A stretch of 64,000 bases of DNA from positions 310,001 to 374,000 of the forward strand of contig NZ_QEYO01000002.1 in the NCBI RefSeq assembly GCF_023718305.1. The letters are read 5' to 3'. Within the stretch, counting starts at the first letter, position 1; every line of letters starts with the position of its first letter. A program made the translations under genes and the position numbers. This document shows, one piece after another, positions 26,513-35,635 of the stretch. The notes below the pieces were generated by a model. That model did no database searches and was not told where the DNA came from. It saw nothing but the letters and a program-made list of their open reading frames with translations. Origin of the DNA: Gramella sp. AN32. GTDB lineage: Bacteria > Bacteroidota > Bacteroidia > Flavobacteriales > Flavobacteriaceae.

Positions 26513-27733
26513 ATGATTGAAAAAACCGATTTAACTTATGAAAAAACGGTCCTTGTGGGTTTAATTACAAAAGACCAGAACGAGGATAAGTTGGACGAGT
26601 ACCTTGATGAACTTGAGTTTTTGACTTACACCGCGGGAGGTGAAGTTATCAAAAGATTTACTCAAAAAGTGGATATGCCAAATCCCAAGACTTTTATTGG
26701 GACAGGAAAAATGGAGCAGGTGCGTGAATTTGTGCATGAAAATGATATTGGGGTGGTAATTTTTGATGATGAGCTTTCCCCTGCACAGCAAAAGAATATT
26801 GAAAAGATCCTGAATTGCAAAATTCTGGATAGGACCAACCTTATTTTGGACATTTTTGCACAGCGTGCGAAAACAAGCTACGCCCGTACACAGGTAGAGC
26901 TTGCCCAATACGAATATTTACTGCCCAGACTTGCCGGAATGTGGACCCACCTGGAAAGACAGCGTGGAGGTATTGGGATGCGAGGACCCGGTGAAACAGA
27001 AATTGAAACTGACCGGAGGATTGTTAGGGATAAAATCTCCCTGCTGAAGAAAAAACTGGAAACCATCGATAAACAAATGGAAGTACAGCGCGGGAACCGT
27101 GGCCAGTTAGTCCGCGTGGCGTTGGTAGGATACACCAACGTGGGAAAATCTACGCTTATGAACGTGATAAGTAAAAGTGATGTTTTTGCTGAAAATAAAT
27201 TATTCGCGACGCTGGATACCACGGTTAGAAAAGTAGTGATTAGAAATTTGCCATTTTTACTTACCGATACGGTTGGGTTTATTAGAAAGCTTCCTACCCA
27301 GCTGGTAGAATCTTTTAAATCTACATTGGATGAGGTTCGTGAAGCTGATCTTTTGTTGCATGTGGTGGATATTTCCCATCCCAATTTTGAAGATCATATA
27401 GAATCTGTAAACCAGACCCTTGCTGAAATTAAGGTTTTAAATAAACCCACCTTAATGGTTTTCAATAAGATCGATAATTATAAAGCTGAACCCCTGGAAA
27501 AAGACGATCTGGAAACGGAACGCACCCCGGCGCATTATTCTTTAGCTGAATGGGAAAGAACCTGGATGAACAGAATGGGCGAGCGGGTGCTCTTTATTTC
27601 GGCGTTGAAGAAGGAGAACATGAAAGACTTCAGAAAAAAGGTGTACGAAACGGTGAGGGAAATTCACATCACCCGTTTTCCTTATAATAATTTTCTATAT
27701 CCGGAATACGACGCTTATGGAGAAGAGGAATAA
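26513..27733 (+). CDS. hflX: Ribosome-associated GTPase HflX
   Basis: 406 residues. The N-terminal HflX domain contains FIGTGKMEQV and the glycine-rich RGGIGMRGPGETEIETDRR, which contacts the ribosomal peptidyl-transferase region. The GTPase domain has G1 GYTNVGKST from 206, DTVGFIRKLP as G3 and FNKID as G4. HflX splits stalled 70S ribosomes under stress in other bacteria. It has its own promoter and stands apart from the suf genes. Confidence 0.96.
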   Translation: MIEKTDLTYEKTVLVGLITKDQNEDKLDEYLDELEFLTYTAGGEVIKRFTQKVDMPNPKTFIGTGKMEQVREFVHENDIGVVIFDDELSPAQQKNIEKILNCKILDRTNLILDIFAQRAKTSYARTQVELAQYEYLLPRLAGMWTHLERQRGGIGMRGPGETEIETDRRIVRDKISLLKKKLETIDKQMEVQRGNRGQLVRVALVGYTNVGKSTLMNVISKSDVFAENKLFATLDTTVRKVVIRNLPFLLTDTVGFIRKLPTQLVESFKSTLDEVREADLLLHVVDISHPNFEDHIESVNQTLAEIKVLNKPTLMVFNKIDNYKAEPLEKDDLETERTPAHYSLAEWERTWMNRMGERVLFISALKKENMKDFRKKVYETVREIHITRFPYNNFLYPEYDAYGEEE

Positions 27734-27787
27734 TATTTTTAATTTTGCCATAACTTTCTTAAATTCAATTTATTAAAGAATATTAAA

Positions 27788-28516
27788 ATGAAATACTCCT
27801 GCCTTTTTGTTTGTTTGATACTCAGCTTTTTTATGGGAGCTCAGGAATTTGAAGGTTCCTGGAAATTGGTAGAAGAAAATGGAGAACCGGTACAAAACCG
27901 TGAAATTGTACGTATTTACGTGGATAATTATTTTTCTGAAGCAGCTAAGAAGTCTGAAAACAATGAATTTCTCTATACTTTGGGTGGAGAATTTAGTGAT
28001 GCCACGTATTCTGAAAAGATTGATTTTAATTCTAAAAATCCAGAATTGATAGGTGAAACCTATAAGCCCGATGTTGAATTTTCTTCTTCCGAAAATACTT
28101 TAACCTTGAAATATGCGGAGAAGGAACAGGTTTGGGAGAAAATTTCTTCAGAAAGAAATGCGCTAACCGGAAACTGGGTAATAACAGGAAGAAAACGCGA
28201 CGGAAAGATTAATAAAATGACTCCCGGAGACCGAAGGACTGTAAAGATCCTGGCGGGAGATCGATTTCAATGGATCGCTTTTAATTCTGCCACGAGAGAA
28301 TTTTTTGGTACGGGCGGTGGTGATTATACCGCGGAAAATGGCAAATATGTGGAGCACATAGATTTATTCTCCCGGGATAATAATCGGGTAGGGGCGCAAC
28401 TGGAATTTAATTTTGAAGTAAAAGACGGGAAATGGCACCACAGCGGGAAAAGCTCGAAAGGAGATCCAATCTACGAAATTTGGTCAGCCTATGCTGAAGC
28501 CTATCAACAAAATTAG
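27788..28516 (+). CDS. Secreted protein with two lipocalin-like domains
   Basis: 242 residues with a signal peptide ending near MGAQEF. Two halves begin with the same GxW signature, FEGSWKLVEENGE and LTGNWVITGRKRDG, each followed by polar beta strands. This suggests a tandem of lipocalin-like or META-like domains. No ligand can be named. The stop interlocks by four bases with the epimerase gene on the other strand. Confidence 0.65.
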   Translation: MKYSCLFVCLILSFFMGAQEFEGSWKLVEENGEPVQNREIVRIYVDNYFSEAAKKSENNEFLYTLGGEFSDATYSEKIDFNSKNPELIGETYKPDVEFSSSENTLTLKYAEKEQVWEKISSERNALTGNWVITGRKRDGKINKMTPGDRRTVKILAGDRFQWIAFNSATREFFGTGGGDYTAENGKYVEHIDLFSRDNNRVGAQLEFNFEVKDGKWHHSGKSSKGDPIYEIWSAYAEAYQQN

Positions 28517-29325
28517 GCGTTCCAAACCCCCTTTTTAAATTGAAATTTCAATTCTTTCTGAATCTTTTCAGAACTGATTTTCTTTCCAAGGGAGTCTGAA
28601 TTTTCTGCAAAATTCGGCGGTTCCAAATTTCTAAGTTTCGCGATTTTGGTATAATAGTTTTTCTTGGAAGGATACTCCGGGGTAACGAGGTTCCAAACCT
28701 GATTGTCCTTTTGGAGATTAATGAGTTTCAAAATGGCCTGGATGCAATCATCCCGGTGCACTAAATTTACGGGAGCATCAGCATTTTTAAGATTTTCCCT
28801 GCCGGAGAGGAAGTTCACCGGATGCCTTTCCGGGCCGTATAATCCTCCAAACCTTAGAATGGAAGCATCGATCTTAGGGTGATCCAGAAAAACTTTTTCT
28901 GCTTCAGCTAACTGGCTTGCAGGATTATCATTTTCGTTGGTATTATCTTTTTCAGAATAAGTTCGGAAATCGGCAGTATCAGCATACACTGAAGTTGAAC
29001 TTACAAAAAGCACGCGTATAATATTGGCTCTTTCAATATGAGGCACCAGGTTTTTAACCTTTTGCACAAAATCGAGATCGGGATTTTTGCGTAGCCCCGG
29101 AGGGATATCGATAATCAAAAACTGGGAACCTGAAAGAAAATTCCGAATGTCCCCCTGAATCCCACTTTCAAAAGTTTTAATGGAATAAGGAACGATCCCG
29201 GCAGCCTGAAGTTCATTTAACTTCTCGTGTTTGGTTACAGATCCTTTTACATCATGCCGCAAATTTACCAGGTTTTTACCCAGTTCAAGTCCCAGCCAGC
29301 CACATCCTAAAATTGAAATTTTCAT
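28513..29325 (-). CDS. NAD(P)-dependent epimerase/dehydratase family protein (YeeZ-like)
   Basis: 270 residues. The N-terminal Rossmann motif ILGCGWLGLELG (residues 4-15) and VLFVSSTSVYADTADFRTYSE define an extended SDR of the SDR_a/YeeZ type. The usual YxxxK catalytic pair is not obvious, which is common in this subgroup, so the reaction is open. One base separates it from the upstream M28 peptidase gene. Confidence 0.85.
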   Translation of the reverse strand: MKISILGCGWLGLELGKNLVNLRHDVKGSVTKHEKLNELQAAGIVPYSIKTFESGIQGDIRNFLSGSQFLIIDIPPGLRKNPDLDFVQKVKNLVPHIERANIIRVLFVSSTSVYADTADFRTYSEKDNTNENDNPASQLAEAEKVFLDHPKIDASILRFGGLYGPERHPVNFLSGRENLKNADAPVNLVHRDDCIQAILKLINLQKDNQVWNLVTPEYPSKKNYYTKIAKLRNLEPPNFAENSDSLGKKISSEKIQKELKFQFKKGVWNA

Positions 29326-29326
29326 A

Positions 29327-31648
29327 TTATTCCCCCAAGGTAAAAGTTTTCTTCAAAATTGTCGCATCGTTTAGTTTAAAAGGCTTGGGGATTATTCCTT
29401 TTGGCCTTTCCGGAACCTTTAAATTTTTATTCCCAATAAGATCATAGGCAGATTCATAAAGCATAAATTTTGGACTATTGTTTCCCTCAAAACTGAATTC
29501 TATATTTATGGTATCGCGGTTGGAGGCGTAATAAGTCAATAAACGTTCCTGCCAGCGATTTTGATGCATATGAAGATCATTGCCCCTAAAATCTATATTT
29601 TTAGATCTCATGCCATTCACTGTAAAATCTTTAAAATTCGTGTCATTGATCTCATAAAGATCCAACCGATTGATATCACGATTTGGGACAATTTTTACGG
29701 AATATTTTCTGAACCCTGATGAATCTGAAGGTAATTCTTGCATTTTAATTGAAGGCACTTGCAAAGCGATCATGGGAGCCGGAGCTTTCAGCGTAAATTT
29801 GCCATTATATTTACTATCTATATTCAATTCTGAATTTGAATCCACTTCTGATTCTTCGTTAAAATACTTTTCAGTAAAAACATCGGGTTTTGCATCATAA
29901 GAATACCAGTTTGCCGTATTTGCGTCTAGGTCCTGTATATATAATAAACTATCAGGCCTGGGTCTTTCCTCATTAAAACCGCCTTTAAAATGAGCGATGA
30001 CCATAAATACGATGAAGGCAACCAGGCTAAGGCTTGTAAATGCACTTTTTCTTTTGAAATAGGCAAAAACAGGGGTTAATAGTCCGAATAATAAAGCGGA
30101 TAGGATTCCGGTTACAAACAGCATTTTTAGTCCCAAGGCCACGGGCAATCCCCAAATAAATGGCATTAATAATAGAAACGCTGGAAAACATAAAATTGCC
30201 ATTAAAATTCTTCCGGGCTTTTTTTGCTGAATCATCACAAAGAATTGTATTAAAGCAAAATAAACAGGAATGATAAAATATGAAGCACCTTTAAGATGAA
30301 TGGCGACAAGCGTACAAATGAGGATCCATAGTGATAACGGGCCAATAAGTAAAGCTGCGGGCGCTATTTTTTTTCTGAATTTTTGATATACAAAAAAGCA
30401 AATGGCCAGGGATAAAAAAACCGATGCCGCCATATAAGTATAGCCATTATAGGTAAAGCCATTGATCATTTCAGAATATCTCTGGTAGACCAGGAGACAA
30501 AGATTCCAAAGCAGCCACACGGCAAGTCCGGAACCGGCGATGCTCAATAGTGCAGGCAAAAAACTTTTGAAAACATCTGAAAACCTGAAGCTTTTTCTCC
30601 TTAAGCCATAGATGATCAAGATTAGAAAGATTATAATAGCAATGATCAGCATAGGGAAAATCCAGCTGAAAGGATAAGTGATAAATTCACCAAATATCAG
30701 GTTAAAATAAATAGAATCCTTTTCACTGGAAAGCTCATTAAGGTTGGCATCCTTAAAATAAGAAAGCATGGGCATAAAATAACTTCCCTGATGCGCTAAG
30801 GTCTCTTTATTCAGATTTTTTGGAGTATCGTTCGCACTATGATAATCGAAATGGTCATCGATAAAGGCAAAATTAAATCCATTGATATTTGCCTGTTTTC
30901 TTAGAACAGTAAGATCTGTATCATTAGGGAGCATTTTATAAATGCTGTAAGCGAGTGAGTTAGAAACCGGGAATGGAACCTTTGCCTCCTTAAATGCCTG
31001 CACAAGGTTTTTATTTTTTTTGTTTGTTTCCAGAAGCATATAAGGTGCGCCACCACTGCCACGCGCTTCAAAATTAATTGCCAGTTTTGCATCTTTTGCC
31101 CAGGGATGGTCTTTTACAAAAAGTTCAGCGCCCAGAAGGCCAATTTCTTCAGCATCTGTAAAAAGTAAAATAATATCGTTTTGATAGGCTTCCTTCTTTT
31201 GCAAAGAAGCCCGAATTCCTTCCAGGATCGTTGCTACACCGCTTCCCGCATCGCTGGCACCGTAGGATGAATGTGGGGCACTGTCATAATGGGACATAAG
31301 GACCAGGGCATCCCCGGTTCCCGAACCATCGATCCTTGCCAGGATATTTTCAGGTTTGGCGATGTTCCCATAGGCATTCATGATGTAAGCTTCCTGGGTT
31401 TGTACTTCGAGACCCAGATCCTGCAACTCATTCACGATATAATTTCTCACCTCGCTGTGGGCTTTAGTGCCCAGATAATGAGGTTTTTCAGCAAGAGCTT
31501 CTACGTGTTTAAAAGCGCGATCTGTAGAGAATGCAGTAAGTGGTGATTTCTCATTATTCTTATAATTTGGTTGGTCGAATTGAAAAGATAACCAAACGGC
31601 AAAAACTAAAAGTAGGAAAGCAGCAAGGCCGGTTAATCGGTTACTCAT
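29327..31648 (-). CDS. Membrane-bound M28 family metallopeptidase
   Basis: 773 residues. An N-terminal signal anchor is followed by a zinc aminopeptidase domain with ligands H120 and D133 (SHYDSAPHSSYGASDAGSG), catalytic/ligand pair E167-E168 (DAEEIGLLG), E194 (NFEARG) and His in YHSANDTP. From about residue 320 there are about nine hydrophobic helices, then an extracytoplasmic C-terminal domain. This is the common Bacteroidota layout of a periplasmic aminopeptidase fused to a membrane domain. It is the first gene of a two-gene unit with the epimerase. Confidence 0.9.
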   Translation of the reverse strand: MSNRLTGLAAFLLLVFAVWLSFQFDQPNYKNNEKSPLTAFSTDRAFKHVEALAEKPHYLGTKAHSEVRNYIVNELQDLGLEVQTQEAYIMNAYGNIAKPENILARIDGSGTGDALVLMSHYDSAPHSSYGASDAGSGVATILEGIRASLQKKEAYQNDIILLFTDAEEIGLLGAELFVKDHPWAKDAKLAINFEARGSGGAPYMLLETNKKNKNLVQAFKEAKVPFPVSNSLAYSIYKMLPNDTDLTVLRKQANINGFNFAFIDDHFDYHSANDTPKNLNKETLAHQGSYFMPMLSYFKDANLNELSSEKDSIYFNLIFGEFITYPFSWIFPMLIIAIIIFLILIIYGLRRKSFRFSDVFKSFLPALLSIAGSGLAVWLLWNLCLLVYQRYSEMINGFTYNGYTYMAASVFLSLAICFFVYQKFRKKIAPAALLIGPLSLWILICTLVAIHLKGASYFIIPVYFALIQFFVMIQQKKPGRILMAILCFPAFLLLMPFIWGLPVALGLKMLFVTGILSALLFGLLTPVFAYFKRKSAFTSLSLVAFIVFMVIAHFKGGFNEERPRPDSLLYIQDLDANTANWYSYDAKPDVFTEKYFNEESEVDSNSELNIDSKYNGKFTLKAPAPMIALQVPSIKMQELPSDSSGFRKYSVKIVPNRDINRLDLYEINDTNFKDFTVNGMRSKNIDFRGNDLHMHQNRWQERLLTYYASNRDTINIEFSFEGNNSPKFMLYESAYDLIGNKNLKVPERPKGIIPKPFKLNDATILKKTFTLGE

Positions 31649-31714
31649 ATATAGGGATCATAAAGTCTTAAAGTTATAGAAACTTTTTTTAAACCTAAGC
31701 GATTCGCTAAACGA

Positions 31715-31744
31715 TTGAAATTAAAACAAAAATCCTTATATTTA
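31715..31744 (+). promoter_or_regulatory. Promoter of the CBS-domain gene
   Basis: TTG (31715-31717), 19-base spacer, TATATTTA (31737-31744), one base off consensus. Predicted start near 31750, 24 bases before the ATG. Confidence 0.55.
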
Positions 31745-31773
31745 AAAGCTTAGCAATCAAAATATTATAAGTT

Positions 31774-32241
31774 ATGGGTATCAAGAGTTTTATGGGAAAG
31801 CGGGCAGCATCAAAAAAGTCATTTCAAGAACCCATTTTGGTGAAAGATTATATGACTTCTAAACTTGTGACCTTCAGGGAGAAAGATCATATTATGGATG
31901 TGATGGAAAAACTGGTGAAGAACGGGATTTCCGGTGGATGTGTGGTGAATGACAAACATGAACTTGTCGGAATTATTTCTGAAGGTGATTGTATGAAGCA
32001 GGTTTCAGATAGCCGTTATTACAACATGCCCATGAGTGATTCTTTTGTGGAAAACCGAATGAACCGCAATGTAGAAACCATCGATGGGAATATGAATGTC
32101 TTGGATGCAGCGAAGATCTTTATTGAAAAAAAGTTCCGAAGGTTTCCGATTGTTGAGAATGGGCGGTTAATTGGGCAAATCAGTCAGCGTGATGTGTTAA
32201 GGGCCGCACTAAAATTAAAGGGTCAAAACTGGCAATATTAG
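31774..32241 (+). CDS. CBS-domain pair protein
   Basis: 155 residues with two CBS motifs (VKDYMTSKLVTFREKDHIMDVMEK and MNRNVETIDGNMNVLDAAKIF region), forming one Bateman module. Such modules bind adenine nucleotides and regulate partner proteins. The partner here is unknown. The following ATP-grasp gene starts five bases later and is probably co-transcribed. Confidence 0.85.
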   Translation: MGIKSFMGKRAASKKSFQEPILVKDYMTSKLVTFREKDHIMDVMEKLVKNGISGGCVVNDKHELVGIISEGDCMKQVSDSRYYNMPMSDSFVENRMNRNVETIDGNMNVLDAAKIFIEKKFRRFPIVENGRLIGQISQRDVLRAALKLKGQNWQY

Positions 32242-32246
32242 GAGTT

Positions 32247-33374
32247 GTGCTTAAGCGGAGCAAAACGAAAAAATTGCCAGGAAAGAAAAATATTGCAATT
32301 TTATTTCAAGCACAGAAACCCCCGATCCAAGATGGAATTCAAAAACCAATGAAACCAGGTGGATATTCTGATAGCGGAGCGGATATTGCTTTTTCTTTGA
32401 AAAATATCAACCTATCCATAATCACTCCGGTTAAAAATCCTAATGTAAAAAATGACTATGATTGGGTTTTTCCAGATACGGAAAATGGTATCCAATCGGC
32501 ATTAGATAAAGGGGCAACTATATTTTGGTTAAATACCGTTTTATATAAAAATCATCCAATAGAAACCTTTTTTGATGGAAAAATAGAAATAGTTGGTCAA
32601 CGTCCAAAAGATGTAGATTTATTCGATGATAAATGGAGGACAAATCAATTATTAAAAGAACAAAATTTACCCATTCCCAGAGCAAAGGTTTTTTCAAAAA
32701 AGAACTTAAAGAATAATAAATTTGATTTTCCTTTTCCAATAGTAACAAAACCTATTAGAGGTCGAGGCAGTCAAGGTGTATATGTTGCCCAAAATCAAAA
32801 AGAATTATGTCAACTCATAAACGACTTAATCGATTCAAATAAATATGGCAAGGAAGTCTATATAGAAGAATATTTGTCCGGTCAGGAAATTACAATAACC
32901 GTGATGCCTCCGGGAAAATATATTTTTACAAACAAGGAAAAAAGAATTCATTCTTATTGGAGTTTGCCGGCTATAAAAAGATTTAATCACCATAATGGAA
33001 TTGCTCCATATAATGGAACTGTTGCAGTAATTGAGAATAGTTCGATTTTAAATGATGATGAATTACAACAAGATGAAATCAAAATAGTATCAAAACATTG
33101 TGAAAATGCAGCAAAAATCATAAAAGCAAAAGCACCGATTAGGATAGATTGCAGGGCAAATGACAAAGGGGACTACTTTATTTTTGATTTAAATATGAAA
33201 CCTAATATGACGGGATCTTCAAGACCACATCGAAAAGATCAAGATAGTTTAACTTCCTTAGCCGCAAGAAAAATTGGTTGGAATTACGAACACTTATTGA
33301 TAAATATATTAGAACAAAAATGGATTACGCCAGCTGCCAACAAAGATGGTTTTCAGCAAATAGCAGGTATTTGA
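32247..33374 (+). CDS. ATP-grasp family ligase, D-Ala-D-Ala-ligase-like
   Basis: 375 residues from a GTG. AGGAG at 32240-32244 is an unusually clear purine stretch for this genome but is very close to the start. The glycine-rich lid KPIRGRGSQGVYVA, EVYIEEYLSGQEITITV and the Mg-binding RIDCRANDKGDYFIFDLNMKPN show an ATP-grasp fold. The last has D-N in place of the E-x-N of true Ddl, so it is unlikely to be the peptidoglycan enzyme. It may join a carboxylate to an amine in a small-molecule or peptide pathway; substrate unknown. AT-rich codon use and the 3' repeat element suggest transfer. Confidence 0.75.
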   Translation: MLKRSKTKKLPGKKNIAILFQAQKPPIQDGIQKPMKPGGYSDSGADIAFSLKNINLSIITPVKNPNVKNDYDWVFPDTENGIQSALDKGATIFWLNTVLYKNHPIETFFDGKIEIVGQRPKDVDLFDDKWRTNQLLKEQNLPIPRAKVFSKKNLKNNKFDFPFPIVTKPIRGRGSQGVYVAQNQKELCQLINDLIDSNKYGKEVYIEEYLSGQEITITVMPPGKYIFTNKEKRIHSYWSLPAIKRFNHHNGIAPYNGTVAVIENSSILNDDELQQDEIKIVSKHCENAAKIIKAKAPIRIDCRANDKGDYFIFDLNMKPNMTGSSRPHRKDQDSLTSLAARKIGWNYEHLLINILEQKWITPAANKDGFQQIAGI

Positions 33375-33390
33375 ACAAAAAGTAATATTT

Positions 33391-33475
33391 TAAGACACCA
33401 AGTAACAAAACAACTTGGCCGACACAATCCCGATAGCTTTCGGGAGTGTTCTTACACGCCTTGCGATAACCAAGA
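33391..33475 (+). repeat. 3' cassette-like element, copy 1
   Basis: It begins TAAGACACCAAGTAACAAAA, then GGCCGACA, then the hairpin TCCCGA-TAGCTT-TCGGGA extended by ACAC/GTGT, and ends near TTGCGATAACC. CCAAGT/ACTTGG also forms a small hairpin. It is the downstream neighbour of the ATP-grasp gene. The first 37 bases match copy 2 (35636-35715, minus strand). Confidence 0.45.
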
Positions 33476-33480
33476 CAGAA

Positions 33481-33798
33481 TCAATCCACTATAAAGACTT
33501 TGGCTTTTGTACCACATTCCAAGGTGGCTTCGACCAAATTATAATCATCCCCCTCATAATCAGTAGCTATTTCCATTTCGTCATCGCTTATGTCGTAAAC
33601 ATAACCGAAAACCTTGTCAGTGTCATTTTCAGAAATACGAATTGCCGGATAAATACTTCCCGTCTCGTTTCTGGGTATGGTAATTTTCCCTAAATGATAT
33701 CCTTTAAGAATGGCCGGTTTGCCCTTGAGAATTTTTCCGAAGAGTTTCTGTTGAAGTTTTTCGTCCTGCAGGGTCCCGTATGCAAATAACTTTGGCAT
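33481..33798 (-). CDS. Gamma-glutamylcyclotransferase-like (AIG2/GGACT) protein
   Basis: 105 residues with the N-terminal FAYGTLQDEKLQQKLFG signature of the BtrG/GGCT fold, a central GYHLGKI and VFGYVYDISDDEME. The last segment holds the acidic residues usual for the family. Members act on gamma-glutamyl peptides by cyclisation to oxoproline. The specific substrate is unknown. It lies directly after the cassette-like element on the opposite strand. Confidence 0.85.
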   Translation of the reverse strand: MPKLFAYGTLQDEKLQQKLFGKILKGKPAILKGYHLGKITIPRNETGSIYPAIRISENDTDKVFGYVYDISDDEMEIATDYEGDDYNLVEATLECGTKAKVFIVD

Positions 33799-33818
33799 TT
33801 CTTAATTTATAGTTATTA

Positions 33819-34235
33819 TTATTGGCTTTTCATTTCGGCCTGTCTCATAGACATTGAATCAATAGTTCCAAACAGTTCTTTAAGATTGAGGATTTGATTT
33901 TTCTTCAATTTCACTTCACCATCCAGGCCAATCAGCAACACCTGAAAATCCTGTCTTTCATTTAATTCAGAATAAATTGTAGAACTTTGGATTTCACCTT
34001 TTTCTGGTAAAATTTCCTGTTGAAATCCTGGAGTCGCCAGGATGATCTTTAAGTTACGATCTTTTAAACCTTTTATATCTTTTGCTAAAATCGATCTTTG
34101 ATCTTTTACATTTGAATTAGCTGCATTTTCTGCTATGATAATTAACAGCCTGTTTTCCCATCTCTCCTTGGAAATATTTTGCGCATCCATCATTTGAAAG
34201 CTAAATAGCGTTAAAAGTAAGATACCTAATTTCAT
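33819..34235 (-). CDS. DUF4174 domain protein, secreted
   Basis: 138 residues with a signal peptide (LLTLFSFQMMDAQN). WENRLLIIIAENAANSNVKDQ, FQVLLIGLDGEVKLKK and the C-terminal IDSMSMRQAEMKSQ are the hallmarks of DUF4174, a thioredoxin-like fold without active-site cysteines. Function unknown. 20 bases separate it from the cyclotransferase gene. Confidence 0.85.
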   Translation of the reverse strand: MKLGILLLTLFSFQMMDAQNISKERWENRLLIIIAENAANSNVKDQRSILAKDIKGLKDRNLKIILATPGFQQEILPEKGEIQSSTIYSELNERQDFQVLLIGLDGEVKLKKNQILNLKELFGTIDSMSMRQAEMKSQ

Positions 34236-34281
34236 ATTGGGAATTTAAACAAGTTTTCCCATTAGGCCTCTCAAAAAAACG

Positions 34282-34629
34282 CTAATTTCTTCTAACTAAA
34301 GCATAAATATCATTTTCGAGTTTCAAGTATCCCTGATCGTAGACAAAGAAATACTGTTTGCCATTTTTGGTGATGTAAATACTTGTAACAAACTCAAAAT
34401 TCAGGCCTTTGGAAAGCAGTTTAGATTTAGGAACGGTCGTCTTGTCGCCGGGATTTAGCTCCTGAAGAATTCTGTAATTGCGGCGCAGCGCGTTATTTGT
34501 ATTCCTGATAAGATTTGTAGCATCTTTATTTGCCTTATTATGGAAGGAATTCCGGCAGTAATCGCTACAGAACTTTTTATCTGTCCTGCCTTTTATTTTT
34601 TCGCCACATTCAGAACACAATTTTTCCAT
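34282..34629 (-). CDS. Zinc-ribbon protein, DUF2116-like N-terminus
   Basis: 115 residues. CSECGEKIKGRTDKKFCSDYC near 4-24 gives CxxCG...CxxxC, a treble-clef/zinc-ribbon resembling DUF2116 and MYM-type motifs. RRNYRILQELNPGDKTTV and the Gly/Tyr-rich C-terminus follow. Conserved, uncharacterised protein of Bacteroidota by my recollection; nucleic-acid or protein binding is only inferred. Confidence 0.7.
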   Translation of the reverse strand: MEKLCSECGEKIKGRTDKKFCSDYCRNSFHNKANKDATNLIRNTNNALRRNYRILQELNPGDKTTVPKSKLLSKGLNFEFVTSIYITKNGKQYFFVYDQGYLKLENDIYALVRRN

Positions 34630-34733
34630 GATTAAATATAATCAAAAATGGATTTATCCCTGTTTCAGCTTTATAAGTTTAGATGAATTTGTTGTGAAAA
34701 ATTATAGTCCCATTAAATATGCTGAACAACAAT

Positions 34734-35450
34734 TTAATGCGGTTCTACTTTATAAAATTTAGTATATATTTCTTTCTTCTGGGAATCGAGTTCGCACCGC
34801 GAATTATAAAAGAAGATTTTACTTACCGGGATGATATTTTTCAACTTAAAAATTTCCCTTTCTATAGGTTCATCCAGATATTCTTTGAACCTTAAATCTG
34901 AAATTCCGTTACCCATATTCTTTTCTTTTTTCCATTCTGCATAGGCTGTAGGATGAGTAAGTAAGGGCATATGATTTTCAGTTCCTTTTTTCTGTCTATA
35001 CCAGCTGCGAACCAGGTTTAAATTCTTCTCGATCCCGGGTGATTTATGTTTAAAAACATAAAATTCTCCAGGATATGATTTTAGAAGTGTATCCTTAAAA
35101 TGATGATAGGCATATTCCTTAGTCCTGAATTTAAAATAATTCTTTGCGCTACTCAGATTTTTGCAGAACATTTCAAAACGATCTTTTTCATAAATATCTT
35201 TAGCCTGAATTTTATAAAAACCCATAATTTTATCGTGGTGTAAAAATCTTATTTCGATAGAATCATGGTTTACAATACGTAAATCGGCAAAATAGCTGTT
35301 ATCTTTAGAATTGGTTAGGAAAAACCTTTCCTCCATTTCTTTTCCTTCAGCATATTGATATTCATAATGTAGTAAATGGTCAAAAGTATAGCTTACATTT
35401 TTTGTACTGGTATTGAAACTTAGCAAGAAAGCTATTAAAAAATATGGCAA
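34734..35450 (-). CDS. Hypothetical protein, possibly exported
   Basis: 238 residues. The N-terminus (YFLIAFLLSFNTSTKNVSY) is a short hydrophobic leader that might be a signal peptide. The rest is rich in Lys, Tyr and Phe, with a Cys (SRCELD) near the end and no recognised motif. It is followed downstream by the zinc-ribbon gene after about 105 bases. AT-rich like the flanking accessory genes. Confidence 0.6.
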   Translation of the reverse strand: MPYFLIAFLLSFNTSTKNVSYTFDHLLHYEYQYAEGKEMEERFFLTNSKDNSYFADLRIVNHDSIEIRFLHHDKIMGFYKIQAKDIYEKDRFEMFCKNLSSAKNYFKFRTKEYAYHHFKDTLLKSYPGEFYVFKHKSPGIEKNLNLVRSWYRQKKGTENHMPLLTHPTAYAEWKKEKNMGNGISDLRFKEYLDEPIEREIFKLKNIIPVSKIFFYNSRCELDSQKKEIYTKFYKVEPH

Positions 35451-35635
35451 AGACTTCGGTTTTGTCCAAATTTACAAATTTCCTGCCTTTCATTTTATGT
35501 TAGGATGAAACAATATGGTTAGCAATTAAAGACACATCATTTGCTTTTTTTTTATAGGCGGCTCCTTATTAATTACCACCAGATTTTGATTGAAGTCTTA
35601 AATCCCATTTAGGATAGAAATCTTTATAGAGTGCA

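Noticed and set aside
26878-27384. 168-codon antisense frame within hflX
   Set aside because: It mirrors the conserved GTPase codons and has no start context or domain.
32247-33374. Essential D-Ala-D-Ala ligase (ddl)
   Set aside because: The Mg-binding segment differs from Ddl, and context and composition are accessory.
33427-33451. TCCCGA/TCGGGA hairpin as an ordinary terminator of the ATP-grasp gene
   Set aside because: No T run follows it, and it belongs to the shared 3' element; termination may still occur but was not called.
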